DNA from: Pseudomonas sp. L5B5
GTDB lineage: Bacteria; Pseudomonadota; Gammaproteobacteria; Pseudomonadales; Pseudomonadaceae
NCBI RefSeq assembly: GCF_020520285.1
Contig: NZ_CP084742.1
Span: forward strand, 3,100,001-3,164,000
Length of the DNA stretch: 64,000 bases
Direction of reading: 5' to 3'
In this document: positions 1-8,138 of the stretch, one piece after another
Layout of the letters: every line of letters begins with the position of its first letter
Numbering within the stretch: position 1 is the stretch's first letter
Position numbers and translations under genes: made by a program
Notes under the pieces: generated by a model
The model's database searches: none
Told to the model about the DNA's origin: nothing
What the model saw: the letters and a program-made list of their open reading frames with translations, nothing else

Positions 1-1036
1 CGTTGGCGGCACCGGCAATGGCGCCCAGGGTCGCCGCGCTGACATTGGCCGTGGTGGTACTCACCACCGGGCTGCGGGAGTGGTAGTTCATGAAGTACAG
101 GCCGTACTCGGTGTCATCGCCCAGCCAGCGCAGGGCTGCGCCCCACTGTCCGGAGTCCCGGGCGTCGCGATCACCGCCGCGTGGCAGGATCACCCCCTCG
201 CGGGTCACCTGGAAACCCTGGCCAAAGGCCGCCGCCACCGGTTGCAACGGCGCGATCGCCGGGCTGCCGACGGTGTAGCCGGTGGTGCAGCCGTCCGCTA
301 CCACGTCGTTGCCGAAAAAGGTGCCGCAGTTGTCCACCACGGTCTGGTCCCACTCCAGCTGGTAGAAGCCCTCGACCGTCAGCTGGTTGGTCAAGCCCTG
401 GGAGGCGAACAGCATGTTCACCGGCACCAGGCCTTCCTTGATCTCGGCGCCGGGCCGGCGAAAGGCCGAGACGTCCACCGGGTTGATGCTGTTGATGGAG
501 TTGCCGATGAAGGTGCTCTCGCCCCAGCTGACCACCTGCTTGCCGGCGCGCACAGTGCCCGGCAGGTTGGCGATGGAGTAGTTGTGATAGACGAAGGCAT
601 CGAGGATCTGCGCGCCCGAGGACTTGGCGCCTTCCTTGCGGTTGTGGTCGCTGATGGGCTTGAACTCGCGGTCTTCGTCCTTGAGCTCGAAGTCGTACCA
701 GTATTTGCCACGCACGAAGACCCCGCTGTCGCGGTACTTGAGCTCCAGGTCATGCAGGCCCTTGAAGATCTTCGAGAAGGTCTGGCCCTTCTTGAAATTC
801 AGCCGGCCATCGTCACCGGTGGACGATTGCGCAGTACCGCCGTTGACCGTGCCGACGAACTCCCGATCGGCATCGCGCATGCCCCAACTGGCGCCCACGG
901 ACAGCGACGAGTCGAACTGGCCTTCGATTTCCCCGATGTTGAATGACACCGCCTGCGCCTGGGCGCTGCAACCCAGTGCTACCGCGACGGCCAGGGCCTG
1001 CGGTGTGAAGATGGCGCGCATTGTTGTTCTTGTCAT
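1..1036 (-). CDS. DUF1302 family outer-membrane protein (partial, C-terminus beyond window)
   Basis: About 345 codons are visible; the gene runs off the left edge. It starts at the ATG at 1036 with a GGGGAAG-like ribosome site about 6 bases upstream; a second ATG at 1021 is possible. Residues 1-29 form a signal peptide ending in AQA. The mature part (NIGEIEGQFDSSLSVGASW onward) is beta-rich and matches the DUF1302 family, large outer-membrane proteins often found next to DUF1329 lipoproteins and implicated in uptake or export of hydrophobic or aromatic compounds. The substrate cannot be read from sequence. It stands alone here, with its 5' end facing an intergenic region of nearly 500 bp. Confidence 0.85.
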   Translation of the reverse strand, partial: MTRTTMRAIFTPQALAVAVALGCSAQAQAVSFNIGEIEGQFDSSLSVGASWGMRDADREFVGTVNGGTAQSSTGDDGRLNFKKGQTFSKIFKGLHDLELKYRDSGVFVRGKYWYDFELKDEDREFKPISDHNRKEGAKSSGAQILDAFVYHNYSIANLPGTVRAGKQVVSWGESTFIGNSINSINPVDVSAFRRPGAEIKEGLVPVNMLFASQGLTNQLTVEGFYQLEWDQTVVDNCGTFFGNDVVADGCTTGYTVGSPAIAPLQPVAAAFGQGFQVTREGVILPRGGDRDARDSGQWGAALRWLGDDTEYGLYFMNYHSRSPVVSTTTANVSAATLGAIAGAAN

Positions 1037-1475
1037 GCGTCTTCCCCGGTGAGTGACAGGAAGCCCACCCTACTGCCGCGATGGCGGGATCGATAAGCGC
1101 ACCAAGGAGGTATTCGGGCTGTCACTCAAAGGGATTACTGCCCTTGCCCTGGGGGCGGTTCAGGGCACTATCCAGCGGCTGGATACAGGCTCATCAGAGA
1201 CGTCGATGCAGGGTGATGGCGGGAGCGGGCCAGCGCAGCGACTGTTGCTCAAGCTGTAACAGTCCTTGTCCTGAATCGCTATTTTTCCGGGCCAGGCCAG
1301 GGCTTATTCTTCACTCGCAGTCACGGCAGACACCCCGTCGCCACTGACACCGAACGTACCGGGCATGCACCTTTGCCGGGAATGATTTCCAGCGATTTGA
1401 AGTTGTGCGATTCAAGCCGCTACTCCAGGTTCACTGACGTTGATTTTGTAGCTCCTTGATCTAACGTCTTACTTC
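1037..1475. other. Long intergenic region without a convincing gene
   Basis: This is the bulk of a 496-bp gap between the DUF1302 gene (minus) and the small membrane-protein gene (minus, ending at 1533). Short open frames occur on the plus strand but look like high-GC noise, with no ribosome site or recognisable domain. It should contain the DUF1302 promoter on the minus strand. A perfect plus-strand terminator just beyond it suggests that a non-coding plus-strand transcript crosses part of it. Confidence 0.5.
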
Positions 1476-1503
1476 GGCCGCTGCTCTTGCAGCGGCCTTT
1501 TTT
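1476..1503 (+). terminator. Intrinsic terminator on the plus strand with no upstream gene
   Basis: Perfect 9-bp stem GGCCGCTGC / GCAGCGGCC with a TCTT loop, followed by six T on the plus strand. The minus strand has no T tract after the stem, so it does not serve the minus-strand gene ending at 1533. No plus-strand coding gene precedes it. Confidence 0.8.
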
Positions 1504-1532
1504 ATCCCTGGTATTCAAGTGGGGCGTTGCCA

Positions 1533-1892
1533 CTACGCCGCGTCGTCATCGCTCTCGTCGTAATGAAACTTGTGCAGCAGACGGTGCGCCACCGGGGACA
1601 GGATCAAGCCCAGGGTGGCGGCAAAAACCAGGTTGGTATACAGCCCATAGGTGGCAAAAAACAGTTTGCCGCCGGAGGTTTGCGGCATGTTGATGGGGCC
1701 GATGCCACCGAGGATCATCGCCGCGTCATACAGGGCATCGTGGAAGGAAATGTCCTGCTCGAAATACAGCAGGCCACTGATGCCCAGCAGCACCGAAAAG
1801 ATGATCAGCGCCAGCACCACCAGCCCATGCACACATAAACGACGGATAAACAGCAGCCGCGACAATACCGGCTGGTCCTTGGACTCATACAT
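1533..1892 (-). CDS. Small two-helix membrane protein resembling a 2-TM ion-channel pore domain
   Basis: 119 residues from the ATG at 1892, which has AGGGAG about 7 bases upstream; the longer open frame has no such site. The protein has two hydrophobic helices (about residues 15-40 and 75-100) with a re-entrant-like segment between them. The pattern DALYDAAMILGGIGPINMP.T..GKLFFATYGL resembles the pore region of 2-TM potassium-channel-like (Ion_trans_2) proteins. At the place of the TVGYGD selectivity filter it has GGIGP, so potassium selectivity is not expected. The C-terminus is charged (HYDESDDDAA). The family relation is inferred from the pattern alone, and the function is unknown. Confidence 0.75.
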   Translation of the reverse strand: MYESKDQPVLSRLLFIRRLCVHGLVVLALIIFSVLLGISGLLYFEQDISFHDALYDAAMILGGIGPINMPQTSGGKLFFATYGLYTNLVFAATLGLILSPVAHRLLHKFHYDESDDDAA

Positions 1893-1950
1893 CGAGGGCA
1901 CTCCCTGTTCGTTCGCGGACCGTCGAGCATAGTGACGAACACGGCGGGAG

Positions 1951-1980
1951 TAAAACCGCCAGGCCCGAAGGCCTGGCGGG
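1951..1980 (-). terminator. Terminator of the aldolase-hydrolase-SDR operon
   Basis: 10-bp perfect stem CCGCCAGGCC / GGCCTGGCGG with a 4-base loop. On the minus strand it is followed by TTTTA. It lies about 100 bp past the stop of the SDR gene and before the ribosome site of the next minus-strand gene. Confidence 0.75.
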
Positions 1981-2075
1981 GGATGAATCAAGCGTGGACA
2001 GTGCGGTGCAACCGGCACCGGGAACCGGTCGCAATCACCCGGGCAGCGACGAAGGGCCGCCGGTCGAGGCAGGTT

Positions 2076-2987
2076 TCAGAGGGCGTACTTTTGCAGATTC
2101 TGCATCATCTCCTTCAATGCCTCGATATTGTCCCCGGGGTGCGCCGCGCCCTCGAAGTCGCAGATCTGTTGCCAGTGAGCCGCCACGTCATCCGGAGAAA
2201 AGCCCTGGCGCGGGTCGAAGCCGGCACCCAGGCTGCGCTCCCAGCGCACCTTGCCGATCCAGCCGCCGCCCACTTCGAACAGGCCGGAGGTTTCCTGGCA
2301 CTGCTCGCTGCCCAGGTACACCACCAGCGGGCTGACCAGTTCAGGCTTGAGTTGCTCGAACACCTGGGGCGGAATCAGGCCCTCGGTCATGCGCGTGCCA
2401 CCGGTCGGGGCAATGGCATTGACCAGGATGTTGCTCTTGCGCCCTTCCAGCGCCAGGGTCCGGGTCAGGCCGTACAGGCCCAGCTTGGCCATGCCGTAGT
2501 TGGACTGGCCGAAATTGCCGTAGATGCCCGAGGTGGACGCGGTGAAGATCACTCGCCCATACCCCTGTTCCCGCAGGTGCGGCCAGGCGGCGCGGGTGAC
2601 CTTGTAGGCCCCCTCGACATGCACCTGGTACACCAGGTTCCAGTCAGTGTCGTCCATCTTGTGGAAGGTCTTGTCTCGCAGGATCCCCGCGTTGTTGACC
2701 ACCACGTCGACCCGGCCGAAGACATCCAGGGCGTTCTGCACGATCTTGTCGCCGTCGGTCACCGAGTCGTGGTTGGCCTCGGCAATCCCACCCGCCTCGC
2801 GGATCTGCGCCACCACCCGGTCGGCCGCCGAGGCACTGGCACCTTCACCCTGGGCCGAGCCGCCCAGGTCATTGACCAGCACCCTGGCGCCATGACGAGC
2901 GAACAGCAACGCATGGGCCCGCCCCAGGCCACCGCCGGCGCCAGTGATGATCACCACTTTGTCTTCCAAGCGCACAGACTCACTCAT
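2076..2987 (-). CDS. Short-chain dehydrogenase, MFE-2-like (3R)-hydroxyacyl-CoA dehydrogenase type
   Basis: 303 residues from the ATG at 2987, with GGAG about 9 bases upstream. It has the Rossmann motif TGAGGGLGRAHA near residue 13, NNAG near residue 100, and catalytic Ser plus YGMAK (Tyr-x-x-x-Lys) near 165. Unlike ordinary SDRs it carries a long C-terminal extension (GGWIGKVRWERS, then an acidic helical end), typical of the dehydrogenase domain of peroxisomal multifunctional enzyme 2 and its bacterial homologues. The likely reaction is NAD(P)-dependent oxidation of a 3-hydroxyacyl-CoA. It is the last gene of a three-gene minus-strand unit, 147 bp after the hydrolase, suggesting one degradative pathway; the substrate is unknown. 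Confidence 0.9.
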   Translation of the reverse strand: MSESVRLEDKVVIITGAGGGLGRAHALLFARHGARVLVNDLGGSAQGEGASASAADRVVAQIREAGGIAEANHDSVTDGDKIVQNALDVFGRVDVVVNNAGILRDKTFHKMDDTDWNLVYQVHVEGAYKVTRAAWPHLREQGYGRVIFTASTSGIYGNFGQSNYGMAKLGLYGLTRTLALEGRKSNILVNAIAPTGGTRMTEGLIPPQVFEQLKPELVSPLVVYLGSEQCQETSGLFEVGGGWIGKVRWERSLGAGFDPRQGFSPDDVAAHWQQICDFEGAAHPGDNIEALKEMMQNLQKYAL

Positions 2988-3134
2988 ACCGAACTCCAGC
3001 AGGGCCAATGGACAAGGGTTCGAGTGTCGGGCAGCCAGGCCGTGCTCACAATGAACCCGCCCACAGCTGAATGGTGCGCGATAAGGCAGCGGGATAGTCG
3101 CCCCGGGATAGCAGCCGGGGCGACGGCCCGGGGC

Positions 3135-4037
3135 TCAGGAACCCACGGCGCGCCTGGCCGGCGCCAGCAGATCGTGACGAAAGGCCAGGTAGTGCTTGAG
3201 CACCGCCAGGGGCGCCTCGATCTGCGGGTAATGACCAATACCCGGTAGCAGCACGGTATCGGGTCGTGGGATCAGCTGGCGGTAGCGCTCGACCATGTGC
3301 GCCCCGGAGATCGGGTCATGGGCACCATCGATCACCCGCAGCGGCACCTCGCCGCGCTGCATGGCCGCCACCCAGCGCTCGCGCCGGACCCGCCGTTCCG
3401 GGATATAGCTGATCAGCTTGTGCAGGATGCGCGGCCCGTGGTTGCGCTGTACCAGGCTCCAGAAATCATCCAGGACCGATTCGCTGGGCCTGCTCTGGGG
3501 ACCGAATATCGGCCGGAAACTCTTGGCCAGCCCCTGGCGGCTGAACATTCGCCCGAGCATCCAGCCCAACGGGCTGAGCAGCAACTTCTGGATCAGGACC
3601 GGGCGATGGGTTTCCGGAAACAGGCCGCCATTGAGAAACACGCAGCTGGCGATCTCCACGCGCTGCTCAGCATGACGGGCCAGCAACTCCTGGGCGACGC
3701 TGTCGCCATAGTCGTGGGCCAGCAGGTGTACCGGGGCCTCGATCCCCAGATGCGCCAGCAGGGCCTGCTGCAGGTCCGCCTGTTCCAGCAGGCTGTAATC
3801 ATGCTCCAGGGGCTTGGCCGAATCGCCGAAACCGAGCATGTCGCACGCGATCACCTGGTAGCGCCGCGCCAGGGGTTGCCACAGGTAGTGCCAGTCCCAG
3901 CTGGCGGTGGGGAAACCATGAATCAGCAACAGCGGCTCTCCCTGACCCGCCACCCAGTAGCGAATGACCTGGCCACGGAACACGAAGTCCTGTCCGTGCG
4001 TGCGCCAGACACTCAGGGGGATCTCGGCGATAGGCAT
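3135..4037 (-). CDS. Alpha/beta hydrolase with Asp nucleophile (epoxide hydrolase/dehalogenase/MEST-like)
   Basis: 300 residues. The oxyanion motif HGFP lies at 40-43. The nucleophile elbow is HDYGDS, placing an aspartate (D109) rather than serine at the nucleophile position, as in haloalkane dehalogenases, epoxide hydrolases and the mesoderm-specific-transcript branch. The acid is probably in DGAHDP and the catalytic histidine in GIGHYPQ near the C-terminus. The start shares one base with the stop of the upstream aldolase gene (TGATG), so the two are translationally coupled. The substrate cannot be read; ester or epoxide hydrolysis are both plausible, halide removal less so. Confidence 0.9.
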   Translation of the reverse strand: MPIAEIPLSVWRTHGQDFVFRGQVIRYWVAGQGEPLLLIHGFPTASWDWHYLWQPLARRYQVIACDMLGFGDSAKPLEHDYSLLEQADLQQALLAHLGIEAPVHLLAHDYGDSVAQELLARHAEQRVEIASCVFLNGGLFPETHRPVLIQKLLLSPLGWMLGRMFSRQGLAKSFRPIFGPQSRPSESVLDDFWSLVQRNHGPRILHKLISYIPERRVRRERWVAAMQRGEVPLRVIDGAHDPISGAHMVERYRQLIPRPDTVLLPGIGHYPQIEAPLAVLKHYLAFRHDLLAPARRAVGS

Positions 4038-4819
4038 CAGGATTTGTAACCCGGGTCCAGTTGCTCGAGCTTGCGCAACAGGGCCGGCCAGGCCAGCACG
4101 CCACCCATGCCCTGGGCGCTGCGGGTGACCCCGGCGATCATCGCCTTGGCCCCGTTCAGGATCGGCGCGGGAATGGCGAGCAGTTCGGCGCCGCCGTTCT
4201 GCGCCAGCACCTGGATCTCGCAGGCCCGCTGGAAGATGAACATCATCAGGAAGGTGTCGGCGATGCTCGCACCACAGGTCAGCAAGCCGTGGTTGTGCAG
4301 CATCAGGAAGTTGTTGTCGCCCAGGTCGGCCTGCAACCGGACCTTTTCCTCGGGGTTGAGGGCCACGCCCTCATAAGGGTGATAGCCGAGGCTGGCGAGA
4401 ACGAACAGCGACTGCTGGCTGAGGGGCAGCACGCCCTGCTTCTGAGCCGACACGGCCACGCCAGCCGCGGTATGGGTGTGCAGCACGCACAGCACATCAT
4501 GGCGTACCGCGTGGACGGCACTGTGGATGGTGTAGCCCGCCGGATTGATCTCGTAGGGACTGTCCATCAGCTTGTTGCCGGCCGGGTCGACCTTCACCAG
4601 GCTCGACGCGGTGATCTCGTGAAACATCATGCCGAACGGGTTGATCAGGAACTCGTCGGTCCCCGGCACCTTGGCCGAGATGTGGGTGAAGATCAGGTCG
4701 TCCCAGCCATGCATCGCCACCAGGCGATAGCAGGCGGCCAGGTCCAGGCGGGTTTGCCACTCCAGGGGGCTGACCTGGTCCTTGACACTGGTAGTGGATG
4801 GAACGGGGGCTAGGCTCAT
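4037..4819 (-). CDS. Class II aldolase/adducin family protein
   Basis: 260 residues, full length for the family. Metal-binding histidines appear in CVLHTHTAAGVA and again in MLHNHGLLTCG, the usual zinc-site arrangement of fuculose/ribulose-phosphate aldolase relatives; an acidic residue in HPYEGVAL may complete the site. These proteins cleave or decarboxylate small hydroxy-acids, but many adducin-like members are uncharacterised. It is the first gene of an operon with the Asp-nucleophile hydrolase and the MFE-2-type SDR, which points to catabolism of an unusual acid or lipid-like compound rather than sugar metabolism. Confidence 0.88.
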   Translation of the reverse strand: MSLAPVPSTTSVKDQVSPLEWQTRLDLAACYRLVAMHGWDDLIFTHISAKVPGTDEFLINPFGMMFHEITASSLVKVDPAGNKLMDSPYEINPAGYTIHSAVHAVRHDVLCVLHTHTAAGVAVSAQKQGVLPLSQQSLFVLASLGYHPYEGVALNPEEKVRLQADLGDNNFLMLHNHGLLTCGASIADTFLMMFIFQRACEIQVLAQNGGAELLAIPAPILNGAKAMIAGVTRSAQGMGGVLAWPALLRKLEQLDPGYKS

Positions 4820-4963
4820 GGCGGGGACCTCGATGTGGGTTCTTATTGGAAAGAGGACCCTCAGAGTCTAGACACCCCGCATGCGCCACGGAGTCGCCTT
4901 GGCAGCCAGCTTGATGACCGAGCGGGTCAGCTGGCAACCGGGCTCCGGCACCTGGGTTTCATC

Positions 4964-5650
4964 TCAAAGCACCGACGCCAGCAACGGGGCGGCAAACAGG
5001 TTCAACAAGCCGGTGAGCACCATCACCAGGCCCGCCACCGAGCCTTCTTCGCCTCCCACCTCGTGGGCCCGGCTGACCCCGGCGCCGTGGGCGCCAACCC
5101 CGAACAGCGCGCCCCGGGCCAGGGCACTGCGCAGCGGCAGCCAACGCAGCAGCACGCCGCCGAGCATGGCGCCGAACACCCCGGTGAACATCACGAACAC
5201 CGCGGTCAGTTCAGGCACGCCGCCCAGGTCATGGGCCAGGGGCATGGCGAACGGTGTAGTGATCGAACGCGGCACCAGCGACAAGGTCACCGAACTGTCC
5301 AGGGCCAGGAGCCGGGCCAGGCCGAAGGAACTGCCGATGGAAGCCGCACTGCCGGCCAGCATGCCCAGCAACAGCGCCGACCAGTGGCGAACCAGCAGTT
5401 GTCGCTGCTGCCAGATGGGAATGGCGAAGGCCACGGTCACCGGCCCCAGCACCAGCATCAGCCAGTGGGTATTGGCGGCATATTCGGCATAAGCCGTGTG
5501 CAACGGCACCGCGACCGCCAGCAACAGCGCCGGCACCAGGATCAGCGGCGACAACAGGTAGCGCCCGGTGCGCCGGTAGATCCAGCGGCTGAACAGGTAG
5601 GCGCCCAGGGTCAGCGACAGCCAGAACATCGGCATTGCCTCAAGCGTCAT
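4964..5650 (-). CDS. lrgB: LrgB/CidB-family membrane protein
   Basis: 228 residues with six or seven hydrophobic helices and the LrgB signature SLVPRSITTPFAMPLAHDLGG near the middle. LrgB is the partner of the holin-like LrgA; the pair modulates murein hydrolase activity or export of small carboxylates in other bacteria. The start overlaps the lrgA stop by 11 bp, so the genes are co-translated. The tail GAHGAGVSRAHEVGGEEGS is the conserved C-terminal family motif, so the gene looks intact. The role in this organism is inferred from the family only. Confidence 0.92.
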   Translation of the reverse strand: MTLEAMPMFWLSLTLGAYLFSRWIYRRTGRYLLSPLILVPALLLAVAVPLHTAYAEYAANTHWLMLVLGPVTVAFAIPIWQQRQLLVRHWSALLLGMLAGSAASIGSSFGLARLLALDSSVTLSLVPRSITTPFAMPLAHDLGGVPELTAVFVMFTGVFGAMLGGVLLRWLPLRSALARGALFGVGAHGAGVSRAHEVGGEEGSVAGLVMVLTGLLNLFAAPLLASVL

Positions 5651-6026
5651 GGCGCATCCTCCAGCGGCACACCAGCTCGACGGTCAGCGCCGTGACCAGC
5701 ATCACCAGCAGGGTGCTGACGCCGATCACCAGCAGAATGCGCCAGCCGTCCTGGCGCAGCAGGCCACCGTAGTCCAGCAGGCTCATCAGCGCCGGGATGA
5801 AGAACAGCAGCATCTCGGCCATCAGCAGGCCAGCCCCCAGTTGCAGGGCAGCCGGCTTGACCCAGCCCAGGGCGAAGGCCAGCAACAGCAGCGCCAGGCC
5901 GATGACCCCACCGGGAATCGGCCAGGGCAGCCAGGTCGCCAGTTGGCAGCCGAGAAAGTAGATGGCCAGCAGCACCGCCAGCTCGCAAAGCAGGCGGCCG
6001 AGGCGTTTGAAGGTGGGCATGTTCAT
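5640..6026 (-). CDS. lrgA: LrgA/CidA holin-like protein
   Basis: 128 residues from the ATG at 6026 (a second ATG at 6020 is possible); GAGAGG lies about 11 bases upstream. Four hydrophobic segments with the family pattern WPIPGGVIGLALLLLAF near residue 40. It is predicted to form inner-membrane pores with LrgB. The gene is divergent from a LysR-type regulator whose start is about 100 bp away, the usual arrangement for LysR control of the neighbour. Confidence 0.92.
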   Translation of the reverse strand: MNMPTFKRLGRLLCELAVLLAIYFLGCQLATWLPWPIPGGVIGLALLLLAFALGWVKPAALQLGAGLLMAEMLLFFIPALMSLLDYGGLLRQDGWRILLVIGVSTLLVMLVTALTVELVCRWRMRHDA

Positions 6027-6094
6027 GATGGTTCGGTCCTCTCGGGGACCTATTTTATGAAAAGCGCCACCATCACCAAAGCGAATTGTTAGAC

Positions 6095-6119
6095 TGGAAG
6101 CCATTCCAATCTGGAATTC
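6095..6119. promoter_or_regulatory. Candidate LysR operator between lrgAB and its divergent regulator
   Basis: Inverted repeat TGGAA-GCCA-TTCCA at 6095-6108, followed by another TGGAATTC half-site at 6113-6119, directly ahead of the LysR start codon at 6125. This fits the dyad plus second half-site arrangement of LysR regulators that repress themselves and activate a divergent operon. Binding is inferred from position and symmetry. Confidence 0.5.
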
Positions 6120-6124
6120 AAACC

Positions 6125-7021
6125 ATGGATTTCAAGCAACTGCGCAGCTTCGTCGAGGTGATCCACCAGGGCGGCTTCACCCAGGCCGCCAAGACCCTGC
6201 ACATCAGCCAGTCGGCGGTGAGCAAGCAGATCGCCCAACTGGAACAGAGCCTGGGCACGCCCCTGCTGGAGCGCCAGGGCTCGCACATCCACCTCACCGC
6301 CGCCGGCAACGTGGTACTGCAACGGGCCGAGGGCATGCTACGCCTGCGCAACGAACTGCTCAGCGAACTGGATGACCTGAGCCAGTTGGCCCGGGGCGAA
6401 CTGCGCCTGGGCCTGCCGATGCTCGGCAGCGATGCGCTGTTCGCCAGCCGCTTCGCCGAGTACCGGCGGCGCTATCCGAATATCCAGGTGCATTTGCTCG
6501 AGGGCGGCAGCCTGAATGTCGAGCAGGCGGTGCGCAGTGGCGAGCTGGAACTGGGCGGCAGCCTGACCCCCAAGGACCCCGCCTTCGCCTATCAGCCGTT
6601 CTGCGATGAACCGCTGGATGCCCTGTTACCCGCCGATCACCCGCTGGCGATGAATGCCAGGGTGCGCCTGGAAGAATTGGCCGATACGCCCTTTCTCCTG
6701 TACCAGCGCAGTTTCGTGCTCAACGATCGCCTGCTCCAGGCCTGCCAGCAGGTGGGCTTCACGCCCAGGGAAGGCGGGCGTAGCGGCCAGGCGGACTTTC
6801 TCGCGGCACTGGTGGCCGCCGGCCAGGGCGTGGTGCTGCTGCCGAGCGTGGTGGCCAGGGCCCTGGTGCGCCCGGGCGTGGTGCGCCTGACCCTGACGGC
6901 ACCGCAGTACCTGCGCTGGGACATTGCGTTCATCTGGCGCGAGGGCGCGTATCTGTCCAGGGCCGCGCAGGCCTGGCTGGCGCTGCTCCGGGAACAGCCG
7001 GTCAGCCCCGCAGGGCGCTGA
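6125..7021 (+). CDS. LysR-family transcriptional regulator, probably of lrgAB
   Basis: 298 residues from ATG 6125 (MDFKQLRSF); the longer frame adds 13 residues overlapping the operator and lacks a LysR-like start. The N-terminal winged HTH spans about residues 3-62 (GGFTQAAKTLHISQSAVSKQIAQLE). A LysR substrate-binding domain covers about 88-290. It is divergent from lrgAB with candidate operator dyads between them. The 3' end overlaps the convergent flavodoxin gene by 20 bp, so the two mRNAs are complementary at their ends. Confidence 0.93.
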   Translation: MDFKQLRSFVEVIHQGGFTQAAKTLHISQSAVSKQIAQLEQSLGTPLLERQGSHIHLTAAGNVVLQRAEGMLRLRNELLSELDDLSQLARGELRLGLPMLGSDALFASRFAEYRRRYPNIQVHLLEGGSLNVEQAVRSGELELGGSLTPKDPAFAYQPFCDEPLDALLPADHPLAMNARVRLEELADTPFLLYQRSFVLNDRLLQACQQVGFTPREGGRSGQADFLAALVAAGQGVVLLPSVVARALVRPGVVRLTLTAPQYLRWDIAFIWREGAYLSRAAQAWLALLREQPVSPAGR

Positions 7022-7457
7022 CCAGCTCTGCCAGCCAGGGCTCGGCGTCGGTTTCCGGGGTTACGCTTTCGCTGGCATCCAGGCGTAGCATCGGCAACAC
7101 CTCACGCACGCCCATTTCGGCAAACAGCTCGCGCATCTGCTCACCGCCGCCACAGAAGGTATCGCCGTAGCTGGAGTCCCCCAGGCCGATCACCGCCCCG
7201 GGCAAACCGCGCCAGGCGGCCGGCAAGTGATCGCGAATGCTCGAATAGAGCGGCTGCAGGCTGTCTGGCAACTCGCCCATGCCCGTGGTCGAAGTCACTG
7301 CCAGGAACGCCTGCGGAGCGAATGCCTGGACATCCGCCAGGGTCGCGCGGGGGTTGTGCCAGGCCTCGAAACCTGCGGCGTCGAGGAGCTTGGCTGCATG
7401 CCGGGCGACTTCTTCAGCCGTGCCGTACACCGTGCCGGAAAGGATGGCGACTTTCAT
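7002..7457 (-). CDS. MioC-like flavodoxin
   Basis: 151 residues from the ATG at 7457. The FMN phosphate loop SGTVYGTAEEVA lies near residue 8, the flavin loops TSTTGMGELPDSL near 57 and GLGDSSYGDTFCGGG near 93: a complete short-chain flavodoxin of the MioC/YqcA class, an electron carrier using FMN. The redox partner is unknown. Its 5' end faces the LOV photoreceptor gene across about 150 bp; a functional link to that flavin photoreceptor is possible but unproven. Confidence 0.93.
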   Translation of the reverse strand: MKVAILSGTVYGTAEEVARHAAKLLDAAGFEAWHNPRATLADVQAFAPQAFLAVTSTTGMGELPDSLQPLYSSIRDHLPAAWRGLPGAVIGLGDSSYGDTFCGGGEQMRELFAEMGVREVLPMLRLDASESVTPETDAEPWLAELVSALRG

Positions 7458-7550
7458 CAATCTGATCCTGAAGCTGACTAAAAGGCTGGGATATTAACAG
7501 CTGCGCGGTAAAATCCCGCCAGTGGTCGTCCCGGGACTGAAAAGCACCTG

Positions 7551-7578
7551 TGGACAGCGTGCCAGCATGCCTTAGAAT
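7551..7578 (+). promoter_or_regulatory. Sigma-70-type promoter of the LOV gene
   Basis: -35 TGGACA at 7551-7556 and -10 TAGAAT at 7573-7578 with a 16-bp spacer. The predicted start site lies about 25 bases ahead of the LOV start codon at 7612. Confidence 0.55.
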
Positions 7579-7611
7579 CCAGCCCTTGCCGATCGATGAC
7601 GGAACCCCGGG

Positions 7612-8085
7612 ATGATCAACGCCCACTTGCTGCAACGGATGATCAACGCCTCCAACGACGGAATTGTGGTCGCCGAACAGGAAGGCGAGGACAACATCGT
7701 GATCTACGTGAACGCGGCCTTCGAACGGCTGACCGGCTACAGCGCCGACGAAGTGCTGTACCAGGACTGCCGCTTCCTGCAGTCCGGCGATCGCGACCAG
7801 CCGGGGTTGCAGGTGATCCGCCAGGCCCTGAAAGAGGGCCGGCCGTGCCGCGAGGTGCTGCGCAACTACCGCAAGGACGGCAGTCACTTCTGGAACGAGT
7901 TGTCGATCACTCCGGTGTTCAACGACAGCGATCAGCTGAACTATTTCATCGGTGTGCAAAAGGATGTCACCGTGCAGGTCAAGGCCCAGCAACGCCTGTT
8001 GCAGCTCGAGCAGCAACTGGCCGCAGCCCAGGCCGAACTGGACGCCCTCAAGGCGACCAACGGCCCGAATAAGTCGCAGGTTTAG
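7612..8085 (+). CDS. Short LOV blue-light photoreceptor (PpSB1-LOV type)
   Basis: 157 residues. A single PAS/LOV domain (about 5-120) carries the flavin-adduct motif YQDCRFLQ with the photoactive cysteine at residue 53, then RKDGSHFWNELSITPV and GVQKDVT. A C-terminal helix (about 122-150, QRLLQLEQQLAAAQAELDAL) is a probable dimerising coiled coil; there is no output domain. The usual GxNCRFLQ asparagine is Asp here, as in the Pseudomonas putida short LOV protein PpSB1-LOV, which forms a flavin-cysteinyl adduct under blue light. Such proteins must signal through a partner; the MerR/LitR-like regulator 0.7 kb downstream is the obvious candidate. Confidence 0.93.
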   Translation: MINAHLLQRMINASNDGIVVAEQEGEDNIVIYVNAAFERLTGYSADEVLYQDCRFLQSGDRDQPGLQVIRQALKEGRPCREVLRNYRKDGSHFWNELSITPVFNDSDQLNYFIGVQKDVTVQVKAQQRLLQLEQQLAAAQAELDALKATNGPNKSQV

Positions 8086-8138
8086 TGGTCTGTAGGGGTA
8101 TTCCCCGCCGATCTGTCTTTCACCTTCCGAGCAACATC

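Noticed and set aside
1053..1347. Short plus-strand open frames in the 1.0-1.4 kb gap
   Set aside because: No ribosome site, no domain pattern and composition like the surrounding non-coding DNA; a small RNA is a better explanation for the terminator at 1476.
1355..1385. Possible sigma-54 promoter (GGGCATGCACCTTTGC) for the putative small RNA
   Set aside because: The GG-to-GC spacing is 11 bases rather than the required 10, and the -24 element is poor.
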